Source: Rhinopithecus roxellana (Eukaryota; Chordata; Mammalia; Primates; Cercopithecidae). From it: a stretch of DNA of 64,000 nucleotides. Location: NCBI RefSeq assembly GCF_007565055.1, contig NC_044567.1, forward strand, positions 47,109,980 through 47,173,979, in the 5' to 3' direction. Within the stretch, counting starts at the first letter, position 1, and every line of letters starts with the position of its first letter. The notes below the pieces were generated by a model. That model was not told where the DNA came from and made no database searches. It worked only from the letters and a program-made list of their open reading frames with translations. Both the position numbers and the translations under genes were made by a program. This document shows, piece by piece, positions 11,440 through 21,778 of this stretch.

Positions 11440-11845
11440 CTTTTTTGATGAGACCTTCCCTGGCCATTCTTAAATTACAGCTTCTTTCTAATAACACTTT
11501 CTATCCCCCTTCCCTGGTTTATTCTCCTTAGTGTGTACCAATGGCTAACCTGATATGTTTTGCTTGTTTATTGTCTCCTGACACAACTCCCTCCCCCAGT
11601 CCCCCGTTAGAAAATTTTTAAGTTTTCCCTTATGGAAAATGTTATACACATACACATTTTATACACATGTGCATGTGTCTAAAATTAATTTAAGATTGAA
11701 TGGCATAATGACCACTAGAATTAAGCTGAGGGAGGAGGAGTTTAACTACTTATATTTCCTGTGATATAACCCTGTGTCCGGCGCAGTGCTTGACACAGAA
11801 TAGGCCTTCAAATATGTGTTGAATGATTAATAATAATATTCATAT
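11440..11845 (+). repeat. L2 3' end, + strand
   Basis: 'gaccttccctggccattc' at the start and 'cagtgcttgacacagaataggc...tgttgaatga' at the end fit the L2 3' region. The middle (about 11610-11735) is diverged or foreign. Confidence 0.6.
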
Positions 11846-12035
11846 TGAGGATGGTTCTCAAATAAAAGGTGGTTTATAGATTAAAATACGTTGTTTTGCT
11901 TCAGTTCCCAGAGTCCCAGCCTAGAGCTCAGACATGGTGAGTGTGGCCAGAAAATGGGGGTCTTTGTTGTCAGACCAAGTTCCAGAGATGCCACTTCTTA
12001 CTGAGGCCTCAGTTTCTTCCGTTAAAAGTGGAAAT

Positions 12036-12342
12036 GGATTGGTCACAGTGGCTCACGCCTGTAATCCCAGCACTTTGGGAGGCCGAGACTGGCAGATCAT
12101 GAGGTCAGGAGATCGAGACCATCCTGGCTAACATGGTGAAACCCCATCTCTACTAAAAATACAAAAAAATTAGCCGGGCATGGTGGTGGGCGCCTGTAGT
12201 CCCAGCTCTTCGGGAAGCTGAGGCAGGAGAATGGCGTGAACCTGGGAGGCAGAGCTTGCAGTGAGCTGAGATCACGCCACTGCACTCCAGGCTGGGCGAC
12301 AGAGCGAGACTCTGTCTCAAAAAAAAAAAAAAAAAAAAAAAA
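12036..12342 (+). mobile_element. AluY, + strand
   Basis: Complete Alu with an uninterrupted 24-base A tail and Y-type bases (gatcgagaccatcctggct). Confidence 0.9.
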
Positions 12343-12496
12343 TGACAGCACCTATCTCATAGGTGTTTCGTGATCACTGAAGGAGGTGCCAGATGTGGAG
12401 CGGCTTGGCGTGACTAGGCGTAAATAGTTCTTCAGAGATTAATCGTTTCTTTCCTGTAGAGAAACTGTGGCTATGATTTAAATATCATTTACTTTT

Positions 12497-12613
12497 TTTT
12501 TTTCTTTTTTTGAGATGGAGTCTTGCTCTGTCGCCCAGGCTGGAGTGCAGTGGTGCGATCTCTGCTCACCACAACTTCTGTCTCCTGGCTTCAAGCAATT
12601 CTCCTGCCTCAGC
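12497..12613 (-). mobile_element. 5'-truncated Alu, antisense
   Basis: Only the 3' ~110 bases of an Alu are present, from the T tract to cctgcctcagc. The target-site duplication is catttactttt at 12486-12496 and 12614-12624. Confidence 0.85.
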
Positions 12614-12624
12614 CATTTACTTTT

Positions 12625-12916
12625 TTTTTTTTTTGAGACGGAGTCTCGCTCTGTCGCCCAGGCTGGAGGGCAGTGGCCAGATCTCAGCTCACTGCAAGCT
12701 CCGCCTCCCGGGTTTACGCCATTCTCCTGCCTCAACCTCCCGAGTAGCTGGGACTACAGGCGCCCGCCACCTCGCCCGGCTAGTTTTTTGTATTTTTTAG
12801 TAGAGACGGGGTTTCACCGTGTTAGCCAGGATGGCCTCGATCTCCTGACCTCGTGATCCGCCCGTCTCGGCCTCCCAAAGTGCTGGGATTATAGGCTTGA
12901 GCCACCGCGCCCGGCC
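12625..12916 (-). mobile_element. AluY of Old World monkey type, antisense
   Basis: Complete Alu. agccatttactttt flanks it at 12611-12624 and 12917-12930, the same target used by the truncated Alu beside it. Confidence 0.93.
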
Positions 12917-12930
12917 AGCCATTTACTTTT

Positions 12931-13850
12931 AAGAGGGGATTTCAGATGTCTTATAGCAATGACTGTACTAGAAGGCATTGAAAAGCCAGAGATGGAGGAA
13001 ACTCTGGGTGCAGGGGAGGAGACCAGGTCTCTGTGAACTGCTGCTGTTGTATTGGCCAAGGGAGATAAGCAGGGGCCTCCAGGAGAATGTGAGCTGATGG
13101 CAAATTCTACATCTGCCTGGGCCAAGGCACTGGGGCTCGCTTGGAGGACAGGGCAACATGGCCTGGGGGCAAGCCAGCTTCTGGGTAGGAAGGGACAAGG
13201 GCTGAGAAACAGAGTGGCAGGGCTGCCATATGTCTAGAAAAACCCAACCATAGCCCAGGCAGACCCTCCTTGTGAGGACTACAGGGCAAGGAGAGAAGCC
13301 ATGGGTAGGGAGAGCACCAAACCAGGGCAAGGAAGAAAGAAAAGGTGGTGGGAGGGAGGAGGAGATAGAGCAAGTAGCACAGAAGGGTGAGTATAAAGAG
13401 AGGCAAAGAGAAAAAGACTGCAGGAATCTCAGATCAAAGTCAAGACCCCAAAGCCCGTTTCCTTCTGCTCTGGTATCTGTGGTTATTTTACCTGATAACC
13501 ACAGGGGGCAGCAGAGAGCCAGCACAAGCCAAGAAAAGTGGATGAGCCCCAGCAGGAGGCCACTGGGGGCCAGAGGCTTGCAGATGGACCCGTGACCAAT
13601 CACTATAACCAGTGGCTTAGGTCCAGGGGCTCCTTGTGGCTCTCCCACTGGAGCGCAATATTCCTAATGCAGGCGGGATGCAGCCTTGACAAGGAGAAAT
13701 GAAGCCCGGAAGTGACTATTTAAAATTAATAACTTCTGCCTAGCTCGCTCTTTTTAAATTTTATTATTACTGTTTTAAAGAAAGAGCCTCTGTGCTCTGA
13801 AACTCAGATTTACATAATCTTCAACCTTTCAACTAGACTCCAACTTTACA
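12931..13850. other. Intron, single-copy
   Basis: No repeat recognised apart from the short inverted repeat at 13477-13504. A 226-codon open frame on the - strand (12968-13648) resembles no family and has no exon borders; I treat it as chance. Confidence 0.5.
13477..13504. promoter_or_regulatory. Perfect inverted repeat with paired RUNX-like sites
   Basis: The arms ctgtggttat (13477-13486) and ataaccacag (13495-13504) are perfect reverse complements, separated by 8 bases. Each arm contains TGTGGT/ACCACA, the core bound by RUNX factors, in opposite orientation. The site lies outside any repeat I recognise, in the first intron of the window. Function is not shown. Confidence 0.4.
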
Positions 13851-13856
13851 AGTTAT

Positions 13857-13893
13857 CCATTCACTCACTCATTCATTCATTTATTCATTTATA
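13857..13893. repeat. (CATT)n microsatellite
   Basis: Imperfect tetranucleotide run, cattcactcactcattcatt and on, ending in ttcattta just before an Alu monomer. Confidence 0.85.
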
Positions 13894-14001
13894 GAGATGG
13901 GGTCTTGCTGTGTTGTCCAGACTGGACTTGAACTCCTGGATCCTCTTACATCAGCTTCCCAAGTAGCTGGGACTACAGGCGTGTGCCACTGTGCCTAGCT
14001 G
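13894..14001 (-). repeat. Alu monomer (FLAM/FRAM type), antisense
   Basis: A single Alu arm: 'gagatggggtcttgctgtgt...gtgccactgtgcctagct'. No second arm is present. Confidence 0.75.
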
Positions 14002-16655
14002 TCTGTATAGGTTTTATTCTATGTGGGGTAGACAGTGTCATTTGCTGATGAGAAGATGAACATATTTGTCTCTTAGCATTGATGCTAAAAGAGTACCTCC
14101 CTTAGACTGGTTTCTTCCATGGCCAGTTCATTTGTATATGTTTGGCTCTCTGGGTGTCAGCGGAAGAGGTCTGAATGGAGTTCTAGTTACCATTAGGAAA
14201 AAATGTGTTTTGTGTGAATTGGGTGAGGTAGGAAGAGGCTCCCCAGGGTACATCTCACTTCTTCCACTCTGACCGCACTGTTCCTCCTAGAGCCTTGGGG
14301 GCCTGTGTGGCCATGGCTCTGTTTGTAGAGTCTGGGCAGTCATCCGGGGTGACCTAAGACTGCAGGGATGGACGTCCAGAGAATGCAAAAGGGCCTCAAT
14401 CCAGCGTCTCTTGAGGCCTGGAGCTGTCGCTTCAGTCTTACCGTGACTTGGTCAAGGAGGCTGGTATGTTGTAAGCAGATTAGGGAATCCTGTGTTGGAA
14501 AAGACCTGGACACGACTTTCTCCCTGTGGGTGGCATGGTCATCTGGGGTGACTTGTCCTGCTGCTGGTGATGTCACCCAGCCAGAGCCCCAGTGGCTTTC
14601 TCCAGATGTCTGTGTGGCCTGGCCTGGCTCAGCTCCATCCCTGCCGCAGGCTCACAGTGTCTTTGGGTTTTGGATTGGTCATATCTCACCAAGACAAGGA
14701 AATGGACTGGACTGAATCCTTCAGGCAGCTGCATCGTCCCTGATGGGGCCTATTTGGAGGTTAGAGTAGAGGGATAAGATACTTACGGAGACTCCAGCTT
14801 ATGGAGGGTCTGGGAGTGACCAGGCCAGTGAGGGCAGGGAAAGGGGCCTCTCATTGGGTCCCCACATGGACAGCAGCATTCAGACTGCAGGCCAGCATCC
14901 TCCTAGGGTTTCAGAGCCTCCTTCTGCAACCCCCAGAGCTACTGGCTGCCATCCTGGCTGCCGCTGCTGCTCGTAGTTCCCTTCACAAGAGGGCTCAAGG
15001 ATGTGGGGTGGGGAGAGGAACAGCGACCAGCAGCTTCTCTGCTAAATAGTCCAGATCTTATTCTGGGTCCACAGTGGTTGGCGGTGGCTCGCATGTAGTA
15101 GGCAAACAGCGATGGATGAATGGGTGCAAGGATGGAAAGAGTAGTCAGTGCATGAATTGTGAACCTCTGCTCCAACCAGAAGATAAAAGGCAGTGTCTGT
15201 GCATCAGCTGGTGGGACTTCCTTTTAAAATAAGGTCAATGGTATCAGCCACCGAAGGGGTAGTGGCTGCAGCACAAAGGGAAAGTTTTCCGGGACCTTTT
15301 TCCTGCTGTTTATTCCTGGAGAGCTGAAGAGCACATCAGGTCAGAATCTGTCTTGTGCTGTCACAATGTCCGTCTTTCTGTTGGCCCGTCTGTCCTTGCA
15401 TCCTTCAGACCAGGTGCCGTATTTGAGAGGGCGATCCGGCCATGGCTTCAGCCCTCAAGGAGATAAGGTGTCAAAGTTAGGATCTGAGCTGTCTGAGGGA
15501 TGGACAAAGTGCTGACTTCCTAGAAAAACTGGATGGAATGTGTGTGTTGGGGGACTTAGGCCAGCTTCTCAGAAAGACTTGAGGCAGATTTATTTGCAGG
15601 AGTTTCAGTAGGGTGTGTGCTCCTGGGAGCAACCCCTCGGGAAGAAAGGAAGCAGCATTGCAATGCGGCCACCAAGGAGGCCTCGGCAGCTCCATAGGGA
15701 GCTCTGAGCTAGGAGGGGCCTTCAGTATTGTTTGATCTGAAACAAGGGGATTGGTGGGCCTTTGATCCCCTCTCACCCCAGTCATAAGATGTGCGCCCTG
15801 CAACCAACCCTACCCTAGGCATAGCCTTGGGCGTGGCAGCTCTCTTTGGCTAAGGGCAGTGCCCTGAGAGGGACTCGGCGATGAGCCTCTGCAGCTGGAG
15901 AGATTTGGGTGGTGCACTACAGCACCCACTCTAGAGAATCTGGGGAAGAACTCTTTGCAGGGAAAAAGAGCAATCTTGGTAGGCTGCATGGTGGAGGAGA
16001 CATTTTAGTTGAGACTTGATGAGTGAACAAGGTTGTGATATCCAGGGATGGGGAGCAGGAGGCAGTGAGTGTGAGTGAACAATACGGAAAAGGCATATTC
16101 AGAGATCAGCGAGGCAAGTTAACTGGGCCTGAAACGAAGCCAGTGGGATGTCAGTCTGGATGCAGTCGGGGTTGGGACCCTGGAGCACTTTGCCAGGAGG
16201 GCAGTGGACTTCAGAATTGATTCTGTGTGCCATGTTGGAAAGGAGCCAGCCAGGGATTTTCACTGTTGAGGGACCTCCGGTGAAAGCTGGGCTCTAGGGT
16301 GACTGGTCCACTAGCTGTGAGTGGACGGATTTCAAGAGGCAGGGAGACTCACTCCGGAGTGACATGGAGAGGAGGAGAGAAACGTGATGGAGGGGCGTCT
16401 CCAGACCCTGGGAACCAATTAGATATGAGGGATGGGACATAGGGTGGAGCTGGTGATGGTGAGTGAGCCCTGTCCCTGGGTGTCCAGGGGCCGCCAGGGA
16501 ACCCAGGAGGACAGGGTGGAGAGGGGAACCCGGTCTTGACTCTGTGGATGTGAAGGCAACAGTGCGGCCTCTAGGCAGGCCTGATGCAATGGGCAGGAGA
16601 GAAGAGAAGCCTCCCTAGGAAGAAGCCTGAGGCTGGATGGTGCCTCTGTCTGCTG
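14002..16655. other. Intron, mostly single-copy
   Basis: I see no gene here. The part at about 15950-16400 resembles an ancient mammalian repeat I could not name. No splice-bounded open frame is seen. Confidence 0.45.
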
Positions 16656-16741
16656 AGGATGCCCGCCTCTCCTGGGGATGCCCGCCTCTCCTGGGGATGC
16701 CCGCCTCTCCTGAGGATGCCCGCCTCTCCTGAGGATGCCCA
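16656..16741. repeat. 19-bp minisatellite, about 4.5 units
   Basis: Units at 16656-16674, 16675-16693, 16694-16712 and 16713-16731 read (a/g)ggatgcccgcctctcctg. A partial fifth unit follows. Only the first base varies among the four full units. Confidence 0.93.
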
Positions 16742-16789
16742 CTTCGCTGCTTTTGCTCATCTAAGCTCCACCGGGCTTATCTCTGTTTT

Positions 16790-16985
16790 ATTTAATGCTG
16801 GGATAGCACATACCATGGGCCCGATGTTATCCTAAGTGCTTTGCGTAGGTGAACCCAATTAATGCTCTTTCCCACCCTGCTTAGGTACCATTTTCATCCC
16901 CATTTTATAGTTGAGGAAAACAAAATACAGAGTTCAGGTGATTCCAGAGGTCACCCAGCTTATGAATGGCTGATGACGTGGGCCC
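16790..16985 (-). repeat. MIR remnant, antisense
   Basis: 'cctaagtgctttgcgtaggtgaac...ccattttatagttgaggaaaac...gtcacccagctt' follows the reverse MIR consensus. Confidence 0.7.
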
Positions 16986-17589
16986 TAAGCAGGCCAGTGG
17001 TCTTTGAAGTAAGTTCTCAAAGGCTTCCTGCTCTTGCCAGCCAGTGCGTCCCTGGGGGAAGCTCCTAAGCCCTCTAGCAGCCTCTCTCCTTGTCACTCCT
17101 CATAAAAGACCCTACTACTCTCTTGTTTATGTTCACACCCTCTCTGCTTTCCAGATCACCCTCAGTTCTGTTTTCTCTGCCTTGAGACATGAAGGGACCA
17201 TATTACCCCCTGTTATGCCTGCCCCTGGAGCCCAGGTTCACCCTTCCTGAAACCCAAACCATGAGCCTTAAGACCAACCCATCACAGCTAGAGGGCGGGA
17301 ATATTGAGGCCCAAGAGACCAAGTAGCCGAACCTCTTAGTTTTGGATGAGGCATCAGAGGACCAGAGGGATGGTGTGATCTGCCTAGGGCTGCACGGTAG
17401 TATAGAAGCAAAGTTGAGTCAACAACCCAGTTTTGTTTTTATTGTTGGAAACAATTGAATTTTCAGTAATAGGATTTTTAACCAATGTTATAGCCTCATG
17501 TCAGACTAACTTTAAAAATGACTTAGCGCTAGAGGAATGTATGTGGGCCTTTGGTATCAATACAGTATCTCCCTTGGGTGGATACCTTA

Positions 17590-17745
17590 TTGAAATCATT
17601 TTACATAGGAGGAAACTGAGGCATGGAGAGTAAGTAGCTGGGCCAAGGATAGTGGTGGTGAGAGGCAGAACTGGATTCAAACCCAGGCAGTCTGGCTCTA
17701 GAATCACCGCACTAAACAGAGCCTAACCACTTTGCTATACCGCTC
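17590..17745 (-). repeat. MIR remnant, antisense
   Basis: 'aggaggaaactgaggcatggagagtaagtagctgggccaagg...ttcaaacccaggcagtctggctc' is a clear reverse MIR core. Confidence 0.8.
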
Positions 17746-17767
17746 CCTTTAATGATTTTGGAAAGAT

Positions 17768-18083
17768 TTTTAAATTTATTTTTATTTTTACTTTATTTAT
17801 TATTGGGATGGAGTCTGTCTCTGTCACCCAGGCTGGAGTGCAGTGGTGCAGTCTCAGCTCCCTGCAACCTCTACCTCCTGGGACCAAGCAGTTCTCGTGC
17901 CCCAGCCTCCTGAGTAGCTGGGATTACAGGCACGTGCATCACACCCAGCTAATTTTTGTATTTTTAGTAGAGATGAGGTTTCACCATGTTGGCCAGGCTG
18001 GTCTCGAACTCCTGACCTCAAGTGATCCGCCCGCCTTGGCCTTCCAAAGTGCTGAGATTACAGGCAGGAGCTGCTGCAGCCAG
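17768..18083 (-). mobile_element. AluS, antisense (first of a tandem pair)
   Basis: Complete Alu. The target-site duplication gattttggaaagat lies at 17754-17767 and 18383-18396, outside both this Alu and the next one. Confidence 0.88.
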
Positions 18084-18382
18084 TCTATTTTTATTTTTTG
18101 AGACAGGATCATGCTCTGTCACCCAGGCTGGAGTGTAGTGGTACAATCATGGCTTATTGCAGCCTCGACTTCCCGGGCTCCAGTAATCCTCCCAGCTCAG
18201 CCTCCCGAGTAGCTGGGACCACAGGCATGTGCTACCACACCTGGCTAATTTGTGTATTTTTGGTAGAGATGGGGTTTCACCATGTTGCCCAGGCTGGTCT
18301 CAAACTCCTGAGCTTAAGCAATTCACCCACCTCAGCCTCCCAAAGTATTGAGATTATGGGCGTGAGCCACTGCGCCTGGACA
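18084..18382 (-). mobile_element. AluJ, antisense (second of a tandem pair)
   Basis: Older, more diverged Alu. It shares outer target-site repeats with its neighbour, which suggests the AluS entered the T tract of this one. Confidence 0.88.
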
Positions 18383-18469
18383 GATTTTGGAAAGATATTC
18401 ACAAAAATTGATACGTGAAAAGAATCTACAGTTTGGTTTTGTCTTATTTTAAAGAGGAACATATGCTTA

Positions 18470-18610
18470 GAAAACCAGTCAACATATGGATACCAAAATG
18501 TTGATGGTGATGACCTCTGAATGGTGGGATGATGGGTGATATTTATTTTTGTGTGTTTTCTTGCATTATCAAATGTATATAGTGAGAAAGTATTATTTTT
18601 ATCACTAGAT
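18470..18610 (+). repeat. L1M 3' UTR fragment, + strand
   Basis: 'ccaaaatgttgatggtgatgacctctgaatggtgggatgatgggtgatatttatttttg' is the old L1 3' end. Confidence 0.65.
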
Positions 18611-18687
18611 AACTTCGTAAGTCTCTGTGCATGGCAGTGAAATGGGTAAAGTGGTGTTTGGGGGACAATACTATAGTTACAGAATTA

Positions 18688-18688
<1 letters not shown>

Positions 18689-18742
<54 letters not shown>

Positions 18743-18864
18743 TTCTCTCTTTCTCTCTTCCTCCTCCTCCTCCTCCTTCCTCTCCCTTCTTCCTCCTCCT
18801 CCTTCATCCTCCTTCCTCCTTCTCTCTCTCTCTCTCTCTCCCTCTCTCTCTCCCCCCCACCCCC
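18689..18864. repeat. Polypyrimidine tract, (CT)n then CCT-rich
   Basis: About 175 bases almost free of purines on this strand: ~50 bases of CT repeat, then CCT/CTT blocks, CT again, and a C run. It replaces the T tail and first part of the adjoining Alu. Confidence 0.95.
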
Positions 18865-18994
18865 AGGCTGGAGTGCAGAGACGGGGTTTCACCATGTTGG
18901 CCAGGCTGGTCTCAAACTCCTGACCTCAAGTGATCTGCCCACCTAAGGCCTCCCAAAGTGCTGGGATTACAGCTGTGAGCCTCCGTGCCCGGCC
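18865..18994 (-). repeat. Internally deleted Alu, antisense
   Basis: ggctggagtgcag joins directly to agacggggtttcaccatg, so most of one arm is missing. Confidence 0.85.
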
Positions 18995-19609
18995 AGTTTT
19001 ATTTCTGATCAGAGCCTGTAGCAGGGCATTGGAAGAGGGAGAGGTGACCAGGCAAATTCAGCAGTTACAGCTCAAATGAGACTTAGAACTGCGAAATCGG
19101 GAAGAAACTTGGAAGTCACCCCAGGTGGCAGAGGGCCCCTGTCTCTTTACAGACTCTTAGGCCAGTGTTCTTTCATCTGTGCTTTGGAGTTTCAGGTAAC
19201 AGTGGACATTCAGGGAGAAATACCTAGTTGGCAACTTCAGGGTTCCAGGAGAAGAGTCTAGAGCCTCGAGACAGAGTTGGGGTGAATGAAGAGGCAGGTT
19301 GGGGCAGAGGATGTTTCAGAGGATCTTGACCTCTCAACAGGAAGTCCAGCTCCTTCTGGCCCCAGCCTCATCGAGAAGGAACCCCAGCAAAGAGAAGCTC
19401 TGGTCATGGGATGGTGGTGGGCGGCAAGGAGTAGGAAGGGAGATGGATGGATATGGGAGCAGAAAGCAGGGTCCTGTCTTGCCAGGGTTGGGGAGGAGGG
19501 CGATTGACTGTCTCTGTTTTCTCCAGCTCTGACCATCTCCTTCTGTTCTGTGAAACTCAGGTTCTGCCCTGTGACATTCTCAAAGTGATCTTTGTTCTTC
19601 TTTCACCAG
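18995..19609. other. Intron before the WW exon
   Basis: Repeat-poor; part of 19190-19290 looks like an ancient unnamed repeat. It ends in the branch/pyrimidine region of the GAS7 exon at 19610. Confidence 0.5.
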
Positions 19610-19690
19610 AGACCACCTGGGAACGTCCCAGCAGTTCTCCTGGGATTCCAGCCAGCCCTGGCTCTCACAGGAGCTCTCTGCCTCCAACAG
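19610..19690 (+). CDS. GAS7: GAS7 coding exon: end of WW domain and Ser/Pro linker
   Basis: This 81-base internal exon is bounded by a pyrimidine-rich acceptor ending ttcaccag and the donor acag|gtaatg. It enters in phase 1: the first two bases complete a Glu codon begun in the previous exon. It leaves in phase 1, giving its last G to the next exon's Val codon. It encodes ETTWERPSSSPGIPASPGSH and then RSSLPPT, about residues 102-128 of the 476-residue isoform. TTWERP contains the second conserved Trp and the closing Pro of a WW domain. WW domains bind proline-rich partners, and for GAS7 N-WASP-type actin regulators have been reported. The rest of the exon is a flexible Ser/Pro linker. The length is divisible by three, so skipping would keep the frame but would cut the WW fold. 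Confidence 0.96.
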
Positions 19691-20176
19691 GTAATGTCCG
19701 CTCTCTGCTTTGGGGCAAGTGGGAGGGCCCTGACACCACCTTCAGTGGAGAGGCTGAGACTATGGCTCCTGGATCTTAAACCTGGCTGATGTAGCAAACC
19801 CAGGGAGGGGTCGGGCCTTGGCGGGGGAGTCCATAAGGCCTGCTGCCAAGCAGGTTGGAGTCTCCCTGGCAGTGCCAGCAGCAGCTCTGGTGGCCTCCTG
19901 CACACTCCTCATCAGGCGCTTAGCAGGAGGAGATGGCTGGGGAAGGTGAGGTATCAGAGTTCTTTCCTGTCTGTCAGGGGCAGGAAGACCTGAAGTGTGG
20001 ACAGAACTGCTCTATGTGGCTCTTGTGGACATCACGGAGTAGAAGCTAAAAGGAGGCAGATGTTTACAAGGCAGCTTTCAAATAAAACACCTGAAACAGT
20101 GTGAGGGAGACCTTGTGAGGGTGTGAGTTCCCCGTCTGCAGAGGTAATCAAGCAGAGGCAGTCGAGATGGACATTC

Positions 20177-20483
20177 TTTTTTGTTTGTTTGTTTTTATTT
20201 TGAGACAGAGTCTTATTCTGTCACCCAGGCTGGAGTGCAGTGGTGCAGTCTCGGCTCACTGCAACCTCTCCCTCCCACGTTCAAGCGATTCTTGTTTCTC
20301 AGCCTCCCGAGTAGCTGGGATTACAGGTGTGCACCGTCACGCCTGGCTAATTTGTGTATTTTTAGTAGAGACAGGGTTTCGCCGTGTTGACCAGGCTGGT
20401 CTTGAGCTCCTGGCCTCAAGTGATCCACCCGTTTTGGCCTCTCAAAGTGCTGGGATTAAAGGTGTGAGCCACTGCACCCAGCC
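20177..20483 (-). mobile_element. AluS, antisense
   Basis: Complete Alu; gagatggacattc at 20164-20176 and gaaatggacattc at 20484-20496 form the target-site duplication (one change). Confidence 0.92.
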
Positions 20484-20614
20484 GAAATGGACATTCCTAT
20501 AATAGGTGGAAGGTTTGTCCAGGGGGCTCTTGGGAGACACCTAGGTCTGAGGTTCTGGAAGGCAGGTTATGGGACCCATCAGCAGGGAGAACAACATCTG
20601 TTTTCATGTGGCTT

Positions 20615-20850
20615 TTAAAAATGTCACCTCCTCCAAGAAGCCTTCCCTGACCACTCAATTTAGAACCCTCACCCAGTCACTTTAGATCACAGCCGCCTGC
20701 TGTTTTAACATCCCCAGCATCCTGTTCCTAGTTGATCTTCACTCTCCCATGCTAGACTAAGCTCCCTGAGGGTGGGGACTTGTCTCTTTCTTTTGCGGTA
20801 TCTTCAGTCCCCAGAGCCTGGCTTCCACGTTGAGCTAATTTACCTGTGTC
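20615..20850 (+). repeat. L2 3' end, + strand
   Basis: 'tgtcacctcctccaagaagccttccctgacca...ctagactaagctccctgagggtggggacttgtctct' matches L2. Confidence 0.8.
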
Positions 20851-21431
20851 TCCACCGTCCTATGGTGTGTGAAGCACACTTGTTGGTTTTCGACTTCAGG
20901 AGTCAATCTGGCAGCAGAGCATGAAAATCAAGGTTGTGGTTGGGGCTGGGAATTTAATCTTGAATGCCTTGAGCGTGACAGTCTCAGCTTCTGTGGAAGG
21001 GAGGTGAGAGCCTGTGGAAAGTTCTCAGAAGAAAAAGTAATCCCTAGTCTGAATAGTTTACCTGAAGCAGCACGGGGAACCACAGGAAGGACCAGAGGTA
21101 ATCACAGGACTCTGGAATACTAGATCGGAAGAGGGAGGTGGGACGCAATGCGAGTGGCCAGATCCTCACCTTTCAGAGCAGGGAGTCTTGGGATATTGTC
21201 TGCCATTGAGACCTGAAGACGTGAAAGAGCACATCCGAAGCGTATTGCTTAGGCATATATGACAGCTGCCAGCAGAAGAGCTCAGAACTGGAAATGATGG
21301 GAAAATATTACCTCTAGAAAATCAGCCGAGGTGTGGGAGAGGTGATATGAACATGGGTGTTTGCTATCAAAAATTATTTTAGGTTTTCAAAAGCATTTTC
21401 TTTATATTTATATTATTACTTAAATTTTTTT
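20851..21431. other. Intron, no recognised element
   Basis: I see nothing supportable as a gene or repeat apart from AT-rich sequence at the right edge. Confidence 0.4.
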
Positions 21432-21447
21432 AAAAATTAAGAAAGGA

Positions 21448-21728
21448 GGCCGGGCGCGGTGGCTCAAGCCTGTAATCCCAGCACTTTGGGAGGCCGAGAC
21501 GGGTGGATCGCGAGGTCAGGAGATCGAGACCATCCTGGCTAACACGGCGAAACCCCGTCTCTACTAAAAAATACAAAAAACTAGCCGGGCGAGTTGGCGG
21601 GTGCCTGTAGTCCCAGCTACTTGGGAGGCTGAGGCAGGAGAATGGCGTAAACCCGGGAGGCGGAGCTTGCAGTGAGCTGAGATCCGGCCACTGCACTCCA
21701 GCCTGGGCGACAGAGCGAGACTCCGTCT

Positions 21729-21762
<34 letters not shown>
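21448..21762 (+). mobile_element. Young AluY of Old World monkey type, + strand
   Basis: Complete, near-consensus Alu with an uninterrupted A run of almost 40 bases and a perfect 16-base target-site duplication, aaaaattaagaaagga, at 21432-21447 and 21763-21778. These features mark it as one of the youngest insertions here. Confidence 0.95.
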
Positions 21763-21769
<7 letters not shown>

Positions 21770-21778
21770 AAGAAAGGA

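Noticed and set aside
13496..13512. Second CTCF-like word (ccacagggggcagcag)
   Set aside because: The GGGGGCAG half fits but the CCAS half does not align at the right distance; too weak to list as a site.
12968..13648. 226-codon open frame on the - strand with hydrophobic, Leu/Pro-rich product
   Set aside because: No family resemblance. The opposite strand is purine-rich, which removes stops and yields Leu/Pro/Ser by composition.
16656..16741. Possible CRISPR-like array
   Set aside because: Units are contiguous 19-mers without spacers in a primate genome; it is a minisatellite.
18627..18933. Ser/Leu-repeat and Arg/Glu-repeat open frames on both strands
   Set aside because: Direct translation of the CT dinucleotide and CCT tract.
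1..19609. Upstream GAS7 exons (SH3 or the first half of the WW domain)
   Set aside because: No frame in this interval encodes the expected residues preceding ETTWERP; the interval appears to be one intron.
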